NCBI GenBank assembly: GCA_035310985.1
Contig: DATGDH010000029.1
Location: forward strand, 62,001 to 126,000
Length of the DNA stretch: 64,000 nt
Source: DAHVFK01 sp035310985
GTDB taxonomy: Bacteria > Pseudomonadota > Gammaproteobacteria > Burkholderiales > SG8-39
Reading direction: 5' to 3'
The notes below the pieces were generated by a model that saw only the letters and a list, made by a program, of their open reading frames with translations, ran no database searches and was not told the DNA's origin. Shown here in pieces: positions 27,055-34,252 of the stretch. The number at the start of each line of letters is the position of its first letter. The first letter of the stretch is position 1. The position numbers were made by a program, and so were the translations under genes.

Positions 27055-27753
27055 TTAGGCCAGGTCGAACAGCAGCACTTCCGCTTGCCTGCCGTTCTCG
27101 AGCACGATCTGCGGGATGCCGCTTGCCTTGAGCGCGTCGCCTGCCGCCAGCCGTTCTGCGTTCGCCGAGATCTCGCCGCGTGCGACGTGCACGTAGACGC
27201 GCCGCCCCGCGGCAAGGCTATGCACCGTACGCTCGGCGCCGTCGATGAGCGCCGCGTACACGAAGGCATCCTGGTGGATCGTCACCGAGCCCTCGCGCCC
27301 GTCGGGCGACGCGATCAGCCGCAGGCGGCCGCGCTTCGCTGCGGAGTCATAGTGCTTCTGTTCGTAGCCCGGCGCGATGCCGCGCACGCTCGGCTCGATC
27401 CAGATTTGCAGGAAATGCGTGACACCCGCCGATTCATGGTTGAACTCGCTGTGCCGCACGCCCGTCCCGGCGCTCATGCGCTGCACGTCGCCCGGGACGA
27501 TGGTCGAGCCGTTGCCCATCGAGTCCTTGTGCGCGAGCGCGCCTTCGAGCACGTAGCTGATGATCTCCATGTCCCGGTGGCCATGCGTGCCGAAACCCGT
27601 GCCCGGCTGGATGCGATCCTCGTTTATGACGCGCAGGCTGCCGAAGCCCATGTGCCTTGGGTCGTGGTAGTCGGCGAAGGAGAAGCTGTGAAAGGAATCG
27701 AGCCAGCCGTGATCGGCGTGCCCACGTTCCCCCGCGCGTCGAAGCTCGATCAT
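27055..27753 (-). CDS. Pirin family cupin protein
   Basis: A bicupin of 232 residues. The N-terminal domain carries the metal-binding set of pirins (DPRHMGFGSLRVINEDRI, GFGTHGHRDMEIISYVLEG, RMSAGTGVRHSEFN). Family members are quercetin dioxygenases or redox-sensitive regulators; the role here is unknown. It follows the thioredoxin-like gene by 15 bases and precedes fumC by 12, so all three are co-transcribed. Confidence 0.94.
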   Translation of the reverse strand: MIELRRAGERGHADHGWLDSFHSFSFADYHDPRHMGFGSLRVINEDRIQPGTGFGTHGHRDMEIISYVLEGALAHKDSMGNGSTIVPGDVQRMSAGTGVRHSEFNHESAGVTHFLQIWIEPSVRGIAPGYEQKHYDSAAKRGRLRLIASPDGREGSVTIHQDAFVYAALIDGAERTVHSLAAGRRVYVHVARGEISANAERLAAGDALKASGIPQIVLENGRQAEVLLFDLA

Positions 27754-27768
27754 CGCGGCACTCCGTGC

Positions 27769-28149
27769 TCAGGGTTGTTTTGCCTCGGCGGCCTCGTGCT
27801 CCGCGATTTCCTGGTGCACCTTCGCCATGTCGAGCGCCCTGGCCTGCGTGATGACCTGCTCGAGCGCCGAGGCGGGCAACGCGCCGGCCTGCTGGAACAA
27901 CAGTACTTTCTCACGGAACACCATCAGCGTCGGTATCGAGCGGATGCCGAACGCCCCGGCGATCTCCTGTTCGACGTCCGTGTTGACCTTGGCGAAGACC
28001 ACGTCCTCGTGCTTTTCCGACGCGCTCTCGAACACCGGTGCGAAACCCCTGCAGGGGCCGCACCACGGCGCCCAGAAATCCACGACCACCATCGGGCTGT
28101 CGTTCACAACCTGCTCGAAGTTTTCCTTGCCGAGCTCGACCGTCGCCAT
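27769..28149 (-). CDS. Thioredoxin-family protein
   Basis: A 126-residue cytoplasmic thioredoxin fold with the active site WCGPCR and the cis-Pro loop SIPTLMVF. Compared with TrxA (~108 residues) it has a C-terminal extension (DMAKVHQEIAEHEAAEAKQP) that is highly charged. It is close to the thioredoxin-like proteins annotated as co-chaperone YbbN fragments or Trx2 variants, but lacks the zinc finger of Trx2. Good ribosome site (AGGAGA). It starts 39 bases from the divergent gluQ. Confidence 0.93.
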   Translation of the reverse strand: MATVELGKENFEQVVNDSPMVVVDFWAPWCGPCRGFAPVFESASEKHEDVVFAKVNTDVEQEIAGAFGIRSIPTLMVFREKVLLFQQAGALPASALEQVITQARALDMAKVHQEIAEHEAAEAKQP

Positions 28150-28188
28150 CCACGGATCTCCTATGAAGAAATGGCACTATACGCTCAC

Positions 28189-29073
28189 ATGCCGTACATC
28201 GGCCGCTTCGCCCCATCGCCGACAGGGCCATTGCACTTCGGATCGCTCGTCGCCGCGCTGGCGAGCTGGCTCGACGCGCGCGCTGGACGCGGCACTTGGC
28301 TGCTGCGCATCGAAGACCTCGACAAGCCGCGTGAGACGGCGGGCGCAGCCGACGCGATCCTGCGCCAGCTCGAGGCGCTCGGCCTGCACTGGGACGGAGC
28401 GGTGCTCTATCAGAGCGCGCGCATCGCGTCCTACGAAGCAGCGCTCGAGCGGCTCGCCGCGCGCGGTGCGACTTACGCCTGCGGTTGCACGCGTAGCGAG
28501 ATCGCCGACTCCGCGCTCGCGATCGACGGCGCGCGCATCTACCCCGGTACCTGCCGCGCAGGCCTGCCGCGCGGAAAGCCCGCGCGTACAACGCGCGTGC
28601 GCACCACTGCCGAGCCCGTGCGCTTCGTCGACCGCGTGCAGGGAGAGTTCGTGCAGTCCCTCGAGCGCGACGTCGGGGACTTCGTGCTGCGGCGCGCGGA
28701 CGGCCCCATCGCCTATCAGCTCGCCGTCGTGGTCGACGACGCCGAGCTGGGGGTCACCGACGTGGTGCGGGGTGCCGACCTGCTCGATTCCACGGCACGC
28801 CAGATCTGGCTGCAGCGCCTGCTAACTTTCCCGACACCGCGCTACCTGCACGTTCCCGTTGCCGTAGACGCCACCGGCGAGAAGCTGAGCAAGCAGTCCG
28901 GTGCACGGCCGGTCGAATCCGGCGCGGCCGCCACATCGCTGGCGAGGGCGCTGGCGTTTCTCGGCCAGCCCGCGCCGCCCGGTCTCGGCGCGGGCGAGCT
29001 GCTGCAATGGGGGGTCGCGAATTGGGACGTCGCGCGCATCCCGGCGCTGCGCACGCTGACGGTGCGGGACTAG
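28189..29073 (+). CDS. gluQ: Glutamyl-Q tRNA(Asp) synthetase
   Basis: Activates glutamate and attaches it to queuosine at position 34 of tRNA(Asp). It is a shortened glutamyl-tRNA synthetase lacking the anticodon-binding domain, 294 residues. Motifs: GRFAPSPTGPLHFGSLVAAL (HIGH equivalent), LLRIEDLDKPRE, the zinc site with CGC and YPGTC, and KLSKQ (KMSKS equivalent). The frame is open far upstream through the opposing genes; I chose the ATG at 28189 (another ATG is at 28171). The stop overlaps the stop of the opposing transporter by 4 bases. Confidence 0.96.
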   Translation: MPYIGRFAPSPTGPLHFGSLVAALASWLDARAGRGTWLLRIEDLDKPRETAGAADAILRQLEALGLHWDGAVLYQSARIASYEAALERLAARGATYACGCTRSEIADSALAIDGARIYPGTCRAGLPRGKPARTTRVRTTAEPVRFVDRVQGEFVQSLERDVGDFVLRRADGPIAYQLAVVVDDAELGVTDVVRGADLLDSTARQIWLQRLLTFPTPRYLHVPVAVDATGEKLSKQSGARPVESGAAATSLARALAFLGQPAPPGLGAGELLQWGVANWDVARIPALRTLTVRD

Positions 29074-29975
29074 GGAATCCTGCGCGAGGGCAGCACGACG
29101 GTGAGCAGCGAACCGATCACCAGAGCGAGTGCCGCGTACTCGGCCCAGCTCGGCCGCTCGCCGAGGAACAGCATGCCGCTGATCACGCCGACGACGGGAA
29201 TGATCAGCATACTGAGCGACGACACGGCGACCGGGACCGAAGTGGCGATGCGGACCCACGCCCAGGTCGCGAATGCGAACGCGACCAGCACGTTGTACAG
29301 CACGCCGAGCGCCGGCCACAGGCTGACCGAGAGTAGGTGCGCGGGGTCCTCCAGCAAGAGCGCACCCGCCAGGATGGGAATGCCGCCGAGCAGCATCATC
29401 CACGCGGAGTAGGCTCCCACCGGCATCGACATCGGGTAGCGCTTCTGCAGCACCGTGCCGAGCGCCCAGGTTAACGCCGCGCATAGCACGAGCAGCGACC
29501 CGAGCGGTGCCGACTCGAGCCCGATCGCTCCTTCGCCAAGCAGCAGCGCCATGCCGCCCATGCCGAGCGCAAGTCCGGTGACGCGGCGGCCGTCCATGCG
29601 CTCACCGAGCAGCCACACCGAAAGCGGAATCGCCCACGCAGGCATCGTATAGGCGAGGATCGCCGCACGCCCGGAAGGAATCATCTTCACCCCGAACACC
29701 ACCAGCACGTTCCAGGCGGTCATGTTGAAGAAGCTGAGCATCAGCAGGCGCGTCCATTGGTGCCTGGGTACAGCCAAAGATTGCCCGCCGGCGCGCAGGA
29801 CGGCAAACAGCACGCCCGAACCCGCGCCGAGGCAGATCGCCCGGAACGTGAGCGGCGGCACTTCGCTCAGCGCCACCTTGATGGCAGTCCAGTTGAAGCC
29901 CCAGGCGAGCGTCAGGCCTGCCAAGGTGAACCACAGGGCACGCGGCAGATGGCTCGCCTCGCGCGCCGTGTTCAC
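29070..29975 (-). CDS. EamA/DMT-family transporter
   Basis: A 301-residue membrane protein with ten predicted helices in two EamA repeats (first GLTLAWGFNWTAIKVALSEV; second LLVLCAALTWALGTVLQKRY). The family exports metabolites and drugs; the substrate is unknown. The GTG at 29975 overlaps the TetR stop (GTGA), so it is translationally coupled to the regulator. With the P450 gene it looks like a modification-and-efflux unit. Confidence 0.93.
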   Translation of the reverse strand: MNTAREASHLPRALWFTLAGLTLAWGFNWTAIKVALSEVPPLTFRAICLGAGSGVLFAVLRAGGQSLAVPRHQWTRLLMLSFFNMTAWNVLVVFGVKMIPSGRAAILAYTMPAWAIPLSVWLLGERMDGRRVTGLALGMGGMALLLGEGAIGLESAPLGSLLVLCAALTWALGTVLQKRYPMSMPVGAYSAWMMLLGGIPILAGALLLEDPAHLLSVSLWPALGVLYNVLVAFAFATWAWVRIATSVPVAVSSLSMLIIPVVGVISGMLFLGERPSWAEYAALALVIGSLLTVVLPSRRIP

Positions 29976-30541
29976 CGCAGGGCTCCGCGCAGCTCCATGC
30001 GCAGGAGCTCGACGAACGCGCGCGCGATGTCTGACGGCGAGCGTTTGCCGCGCCGGTACCATGTCGGGGCCCAGTTGAGCGCCCCGAGCAGCATCAGGCG
30101 GACATCGCCGCGGTCGATTGCCGCGCCGAGCGGCAACGCATCGATCAACCGGCCGACCAGGCGCTCGTAGCCGTCGCGCACCGCGACCAGCCGGCGCGCC
30201 GCTTGCGGCACGTCCTGCGGCTGGACGCGCACCATGACCTGCGCGTAATCGCTGCCGTCGAGCAGGGTCTCCAGATGCGCCACGCAGGCGATCTCGAGGC
30301 GTCGCCAGGGATCCGTCTCGCGCGAGAGCGCATGCTCGACCCCGGCGCGCAGGCGGCGCACTCCTTCCTCGTAGACCGCGACGAGCAGGTCCTCCTTGGA
30401 AGCGAAATGGCAGTAGAGCGAGCCCGGCAGCATGCCAACCGCGCGTGCGATCTCGCGCATCGACGCGCCGTGATAGCCGTTGCGGCGAAAAGCTCTCGCG
30501 GCGCAATCCAGGACCCGCGGCAGCCTGCTGTCGGCGCGCAT
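29972..30541 (-). CDS. TetR family transcriptional regulator
   Basis: A 189-residue repressor-type protein. The N-terminal helix-turn-helix is at residues ~8–50 (RVLDCAARAFRRNGYHGASM followed by REIARAVGMLPGSLYCHFAS). The C-terminal half is a ligand-binding helical domain of the TetR_C type. The ATG at 30541 has AGGGAAC upstream; longer readings run into P450. It lies 26 bases after the P450 stop and overlaps the transporter start. The palindrome in front of P450 is a plausible operator, making the operon self-regulated; this is inference. Confidence 0.94.
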   Translation of the reverse strand: MRADSRLPRVLDCAARAFRRNGYHGASMREIARAVGMLPGSLYCHFASKEDLLVAVYEEGVRRLRAGVEHALSRETDPWRRLEIACVAHLETLLDGSDYAQVMVRVQPQDVPQAARRLVAVRDGYERLVGRLIDALPLGAAIDRGDVRLMLLGALNWAPTWYRRGKRSPSDIARAFVELLRMELRGALR

Positions 30542-30567
30542 CGGGCGTTCCCTGAGGGTGACGACAC

Positions 30568-31779
30568 TCAAATCCGGACCCGCACCGGCAATGACACCAT
30601 GCCGCGAAACACCATTGAATTGATCCATTCGAGCCTGTCGGTGGCGAGTTCGATGGACCGCCACCTGCGCAGCACGGCGGGCAGACTGATCTGCCCTTCC
30701 AGCCGTGCGAGCGGAAAGCCGAGGCAGATGTGCGCGCCGAAGCCAAATGTGAGGTGCGGCACGCCGTCGCGTTGCAGGTTGAGCCGGTCGGGATCCGGGT
30801 AGGCGCGCGGGTCGCGGTTGGCGGCATTTAGCATTAGGAACACGCGCTCGCCCGGCCGCAGTGTCTTGCCGTGGAGTTCGCGCTCCCTGGCGACGATGCG
30901 CACCTGGGCGCCGCTCGGGCCGTCGTAGCGCAGCAGCTCCTCGACGGCCGGCGCGGCAAGTTCCGGTCGCTCGCGCAGCAGCCGCATCTGCTCGGGAAAG
31001 CGGATGAGCGCGAGTAAGGCGTTCGCGACGTGATTGGTGGTCGTTTCGTGGCCGGCGAACAGCAGCAGGATGCAGGTCGCGAGCAGCTCGTCCTCGCTCA
31101 GACGATCTCCCTCGTCCTGCACGGCGACGAGCGCCGACAGCAGGTCATCGGCGGGTGCCGCGCGGCGGGCAGCGATCAAGGCACGGAAGAATTCCACCAT
31201 TTCGCGCGTCGCCGCCTCGGCGACGCCGTATTTCTCCGGCGAAACGCGCGAGCTGCCGATGAACAGCGCCATGTCGTCCGACATGCGTTTGACGCGCACG
31301 AGCTCCTCGCGCGGCACGCCAAGCATGTCCATGATCACGAGCGCAGGAAGCGGACCGGCGAATTCGGCGATAAAGTCGACCTCGCGGCGCCCGCCAATCC
31401 GGTCAAGCAGCCACCCGGTGAGCTCGGCCACGCGCTCGCGCATCGCATGCATCGAGCGCACGTTGAACACCTTGCTAACCAGCCGGCGCAGGCGCGTATG
31501 GTCCGGTGGATCTCGAAATACCATCCACAGGGACAGATAGCGAATTATTTCGGCGATGCGCTGCGCCTCGGCTCCCGGCAGCGAAGCGAAGAACGGTCGC
31601 AGGCGATCAGACGACATCCCCTGGTCGAGGCAGACCGCCTTGACGTCGCCGTAGCGCGTCAGCACCCAGGCCTTGAGTCGGGGGCTCCAGTGCGCCGGAT
31701 CGTGGTCGCGCATCCGGCGGTAGAGCGGAAATGGATCAGCGAGAAATGCGGGATCCTCGGGTCGGTAGTCGATGCTCAT
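30568..31779 (-). CDS. Cytochrome P450
   Basis: A soluble class I type bacterial P450 of 403 residues. I-helix oxygen motif AGHETTTNHV; ExxR in EELLRYDGPSG; heme-binding loop FGFGAHICLGFPLAR with the Cys ligand. It hydroxylates or otherwise oxidises a small hydrophobic substrate, not identifiable from sequence. No ferredoxin or reductase gene is nearby, so it must use partners encoded elsewhere. The ATG at 31779 gives MSIDYRPEDPAFLADPFPLY, the usual start; the upstream open frame crosses the operator. First gene of the P450–TetR–EamA operon. Confidence 0.96.
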   Translation of the reverse strand: MSIDYRPEDPAFLADPFPLYRRMRDHDPAHWSPRLKAWVLTRYGDVKAVCLDQGMSSDRLRPFFASLPGAEAQRIAEIIRYLSLWMVFRDPPDHTRLRRLVSKVFNVRSMHAMRERVAELTGWLLDRIGGRREVDFIAEFAGPLPALVIMDMLGVPREELVRVKRMSDDMALFIGSSRVSPEKYGVAEAATREMVEFFRALIAARRAAPADDLLSALVAVQDEGDRLSEDELLATCILLLFAGHETTTNHVANALLALIRFPEQMRLLRERPELAAPAVEELLRYDGPSGAQVRIVARERELHGKTLRPGERVFLMLNAANRDPRAYPDPDRLNLQRDGVPHLTFGFGAHICLGFPLARLEGQISLPAVLRRWRSIELATDRLEWINSMVFRGMVSLPVRVRI

Positions 31780-31805
31780 CAATGGCGCGGACGGGCTAAG
31801 GGGCA

Positions 31806-31827
31806 AAGGCAAACAAGTGTTTGTCTT
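31806..31827. promoter_or_regulatory. Palindromic candidate operator for the TetR regulator
   Basis: Arms AAGGCAAACA and TGTTTGTCTT separated by AG, 9 of 10 positions complementary, with the inner 6 perfect. It lies 27 bases upstream of the P450 ATG. Size and AAACA/TGTTT core fit TetR-family operators. Confidence 0.6.
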
Positions 31828-31900
31828 AGCCACCGACCCGTCAAGGCCAGGCGAGTACCGCGGTGTCCGCCCTAGCCGCCTGACGCGCCCCGCTTTTGAA

Positions 31901-31944
31901 CCTTTGTGCGACACATCAACGGTTTACGCTGCACCGCACAAAGG
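31901..31944. repeat. Inverted repeat upstream of the phasin promoter
   Basis: CCTTTGTGCG (31901–31910) and its exact inverse CGCACAAAGG (31935–31944), 24 bases apart, ending 2 bases before the -35 element. A further GCACAAA half-site is at 31990–31996, downstream of the -10. This is a candidate regulator site, possibly for the PHA repressor PhaR, which is known to control phasin genes. Confidence 0.5.
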
Positions 31945-31946
31945 AC

Positions 31947-31974
31947 TTGACTTTTAAGGGTGAAGGCCTAAAAT
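31947..31974 (+). promoter_or_regulatory. Sigma-70 promoter of the phasin gene
   Basis: TTGACT (31947–31952) and TAAAAT (31969–31974) with a 16-base spacer, 97 bases before the phasin ATG. Confidence 0.75.
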
Positions 31975-32071
31975 TCGTATTGCTGCGCTGCACAAATCAG
32001 CGCCGGGAGCACCACCCGATCATAGCTGTACCAGACCGCCGACCCAATCAACCGATCACAGGAGCCAGACC

Positions 32072-32614
32072 ATGTACGTTACCCCCGAACAAATTCAGAC
32101 TGCCAACAAGGCCAACGTAGAAGCCGTTCTCTCGCTCGCCGCGACCCAGTTCGCCGCGCTGGAGAAGCTCGCCAACCTGAACGCAAATGCGATCAGGGCC
32201 GCGTTTGAGGACTCGCTCGCCAATACGCGCGCGCTGCTCGGCGCGAAGGACGTGCAGGAATTCGTGAACCTGCAAAGCACCCTGGCGCAGCCCGCCATCG
32301 AGAAGGCGATCGCCTATTCGAAGAGCGCCTACGAAGTCGCCACCGAAGCGAACAGCGAACTTTCGAAGATGGCGGAGAAGCGCATTGCCGAGTGGAATGA
32401 GAACTTCGTTTCGATCCTCGACAAGGCGACCAAGAACGCGCCCGCCGGTTCGGACGTTGCCGTCGCCGCGGTGAAATCGATGCTTGCTGCGGCCAACTCG
32501 GCGTACGACAACCTCAGCAAGGTCGCCAAGCAGGCGACCGAGATCGCTGAAGCGAACGTCACCGCCGCGACCGAGACGGTGAAGGGACTGAGCAAGGCAA
32601 AAAAGGCCGCCTGA
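32072..32614 (+). CDS. phaP: Phasin (PHA granule-associated protein)
   Basis: A 180-residue amphipathic helical protein that coats polyhydroxyalkanoate granules. The Phasin_2 family start MYVTPEQIQTANKANVEAVL and the Ala-rich helices with LFxA-like repeats are typical; the C-terminus is Lys/Ala-rich (KGLSKAKKAA). No Cys, no signal peptide. It has AGGAGC as ribosome site and a strong promoter flanked by inverted repeats. PHA synthase and other pha genes are not in the window. Its presence implies that the organism stores PHA. Confidence 0.95.
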   Translation: MYVTPEQIQTANKANVEAVLSLAATQFAALEKLANLNANAIRAAFEDSLANTRALLGAKDVQEFVNLQSTLAQPAIEKAIAYSKSAYEVATEANSELSKMAEKRIAEWNENFVSILDKATKNAPAGSDVAVAAVKSMLAAANSAYDNLSKVAKQATEIAEANVTAATETVKGLSKAKKAA

Positions 32615-32632
32615 GTCCCGCTGCGCGCTCGC

Positions 32633-32654
32633 GGGCGGCGGCGAAACGCCGCCC
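32633..32654 (+). terminator. GC-rich hairpin after the phasin gene
   Basis: GGGCGGCG and CGCCGCCC around a GCGAAA loop, 19 bases after the stop, but with no T-run. It may stabilise the message rather than terminate it. Confidence 0.5.
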
Positions 32655-32713
32655 CCTGCGTGGTCAAGGACCAGGTGTCACGCGGGCCGCTCGGTCCGCG
32701 AAGCGCAAGTAGC

Positions 32714-32749
32714 AAAAAGGCCCGGGAGTCCTCCCGGGCCCTTTTTTTT
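32714..32749. terminator. Bidirectional terminator between phasin and the CinA-like gene
   Basis: AAAAA, stem GGCCCGGGAG/CTCCCGGGCC with a 2-base TC between, then eight Ts. It serves both convergent genes. Confidence 0.9.
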
Positions 32750-33504
32750 CAGGGTTCGCGAAACGGAAATCCCGCTCGCTCCAGGCCGGCGCGCAGGTCG
32801 ACCAACGCCTGCCCGACCTCGGCCGGGTCGCCGCGCACGCCGAGCTCGACGTGCCTGCGACTGCCATCCTCGCTCATGGAAGGCAGGCTGAACACCTTGA
32901 CGCCGGGATAGCGCGCACCGAGCGTCTCCATAAGCGCGATCAGCTGGCTTTCACCCGCCTCGAAGACGAGCACCGAAGCCTCGCTCCAGCGGTCGCGGTC
33001 GAACAGGTGCCGATAGCGGTTGTCGAGCACCCATTCCACCATCGGCCAGGCCATCTGCGGGAAGCCGGGCACGAAATGGTGCTCGCCAAGCGAGAAGCCC
33101 GGCACTCGGTTGACCGGGTTCGGAATGATCTTCGCGCCCAGCGGAAACTCGACCATCATGAGGCGTTGCGGCGTAAGCTCGGCACCGAAGCGCGCGCGCA
33201 GCTCGCGCGCGCCTTCGGGATGCACGGCGAGCGCCGTTCCGAAGGCCGCCGCCGCGCATTGGCGGGTGTAGTCGTCGGGCGTGGCGCCGATGCCACCGAA
33301 ACTGAAAACGATGTCGCCCGATGCGAATGTCCGCTTGAGCGCCGCGGTCAGCCGAGCCGGATCGTCGCCGTGATACTCACAGAATGCGAGCCGCAGGCCG
33401 CGCCCGGCCAGTGCCGCGACGAGAAATCCGAAGTGCTTGTCCTGGCGCTTGCCGACCAGGATCTCGTCGCCGATCACCAGCGCGCCGAATGCCGCGTCAG
33501 TCAT
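32749..33504 (-). CDS. CinA N-terminal / MoaB-like molybdopterin-binding domain protein
   Basis: A 251-residue protein of the competence/damage-inducible CinA-like group. It has the MoaB/MogA fold signatures ALVIGDEILVGKRQDKHF and IVFSFGGIGATPDDYTRQ, and HHFVPGFPQMAWPMVEWVL. It lacks the C-terminal nicotinamide-nucleotide deamidase domain of full CinA. The role of such stand-alone proteins is not firmly known. The ATG at 33504 overlaps the stop of the EI24 gene (ATGA), so they are translationally coupled. Confidence 0.9.
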   Translation of the reverse strand: MTDAAFGALVIGDEILVGKRQDKHFGFLVAALAGRGLRLAFCEYHGDDPARLTAALKRTFASGDIVFSFGGIGATPDDYTRQCAAAAFGTALAVHPEGARELRARFGAELTPQRLMMVEFPLGAKIIPNPVNRVPGFSLGEHHFVPGFPQMAWPMVEWVLDNRYRHLFDRDRWSEASVLVFEAGESQLIALMETLGARYPGVKVFSLPSMSEDGSRRHVELGVRGDPAEVGQALVDLRAGLERAGFPFREP

Positions 33505-34247
33505 GACGGCACGATCTCCGCCTCGATAGGTTTCTCGCGCAGCGCCGCGAGCCCTGCGAGCAGGTAGTGCACGAACGCCAGGCCGAACAGCACCGGCGCG
33601 AACAGCCCGACGATCGGCACATAGGCGACCAGCGCGAGCACGACGCCAAGCAGGTACATGGCGACCCGGCGTTCGGAGAACACCGCTCGCATCTCGCGCC
33701 GGTCGGCATGTTCGGCGAGCGCGTCGTAGCGCAGGATGCGCTGGTTGACCCAGCCCATGATCGCCACCGGGATGGCGGGCCACAGCGGCGGGAAGATCCA
33801 GAACGGGATGCTCAGCATCCCGAGCAGCGCGAGCCCCAGCAGCGCGACGACGCTGTTCCAAATGCTGCCTGCGAAGCTTCCGCCGTGCCGCCGTGCGAGC
33901 GTCGCAAAGGAGCGCCGGGCGACGTGGTCGACCATCGCCGGCATGCCGAACACCCCAAGCAGGAGCAGCGCAGTGAGCTGGATGAGCGGCACGAGACATA
34001 CGATCACGAGCACCTTCGCGCCGAGCAACGCGAACGTGCCCGCGTCCCAGTGCACGAAGAAGGTGGCGCTCTCGATCAACCCGCGCAACACGTCGGCGAG
34101 CCAAAGCACCAGGCCCGTCCAGCACCAGATCGCCACTGCGCCCCAGAGCGCGACCGCGATCAGCACCGGCCACAGCATGAGCCACAGCATTCGCGGATGA
34201 AGCAGGTTGGCGAAAGCGAATGAGAGCGAAGGACCGATGCCGCGCAT
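33501..34247 (-). CDS. EI24 domain (CysZ-like) membrane protein
   Basis: A 248-residue membrane protein with about six hydrophobic segments (e.g. LMLWPVLIAVALWGAVAIWC, VLVIVCLVPLIQLTALLLLG). EI24/CysZ-family proteins include a sulfate transporter; the substrate here is not predictable. It starts 5 bases after hrpA on the same strand and overlaps the CinA-like gene, so hrpA–EI24–CinA-like form an operon. Confidence 0.9.
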   Translation of the reverse strand: MRGIGPSLSFAFANLLHPRMLWLMLWPVLIAVALWGAVAIWCWTGLVLWLADVLRGLIESATFFVHWDAGTFALLGAKVLVIVCLVPLIQLTALLLLGVFGMPAMVDHVARRSFATLARRHGGSFAGSIWNSVVALLGLALLGMLSIPFWIFPPLWPAIPVAIMGWVNQRILRYDALAEHADRREMRAVFSERRVAMYLLGVVLALVAYVPIVGLFAPVLFGLAFVHYLLAGLAALREKPIEAEIVPS

Positions 34248-34252
34248 GGAAC

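Noticed and set aside
26422..28188. Very long plus-strand open frame running into gluQ
   Set aside because: It is the complement of fumC, pirin and thioredoxin in high-GC DNA. The real gluQ part starts at 28171–28189.
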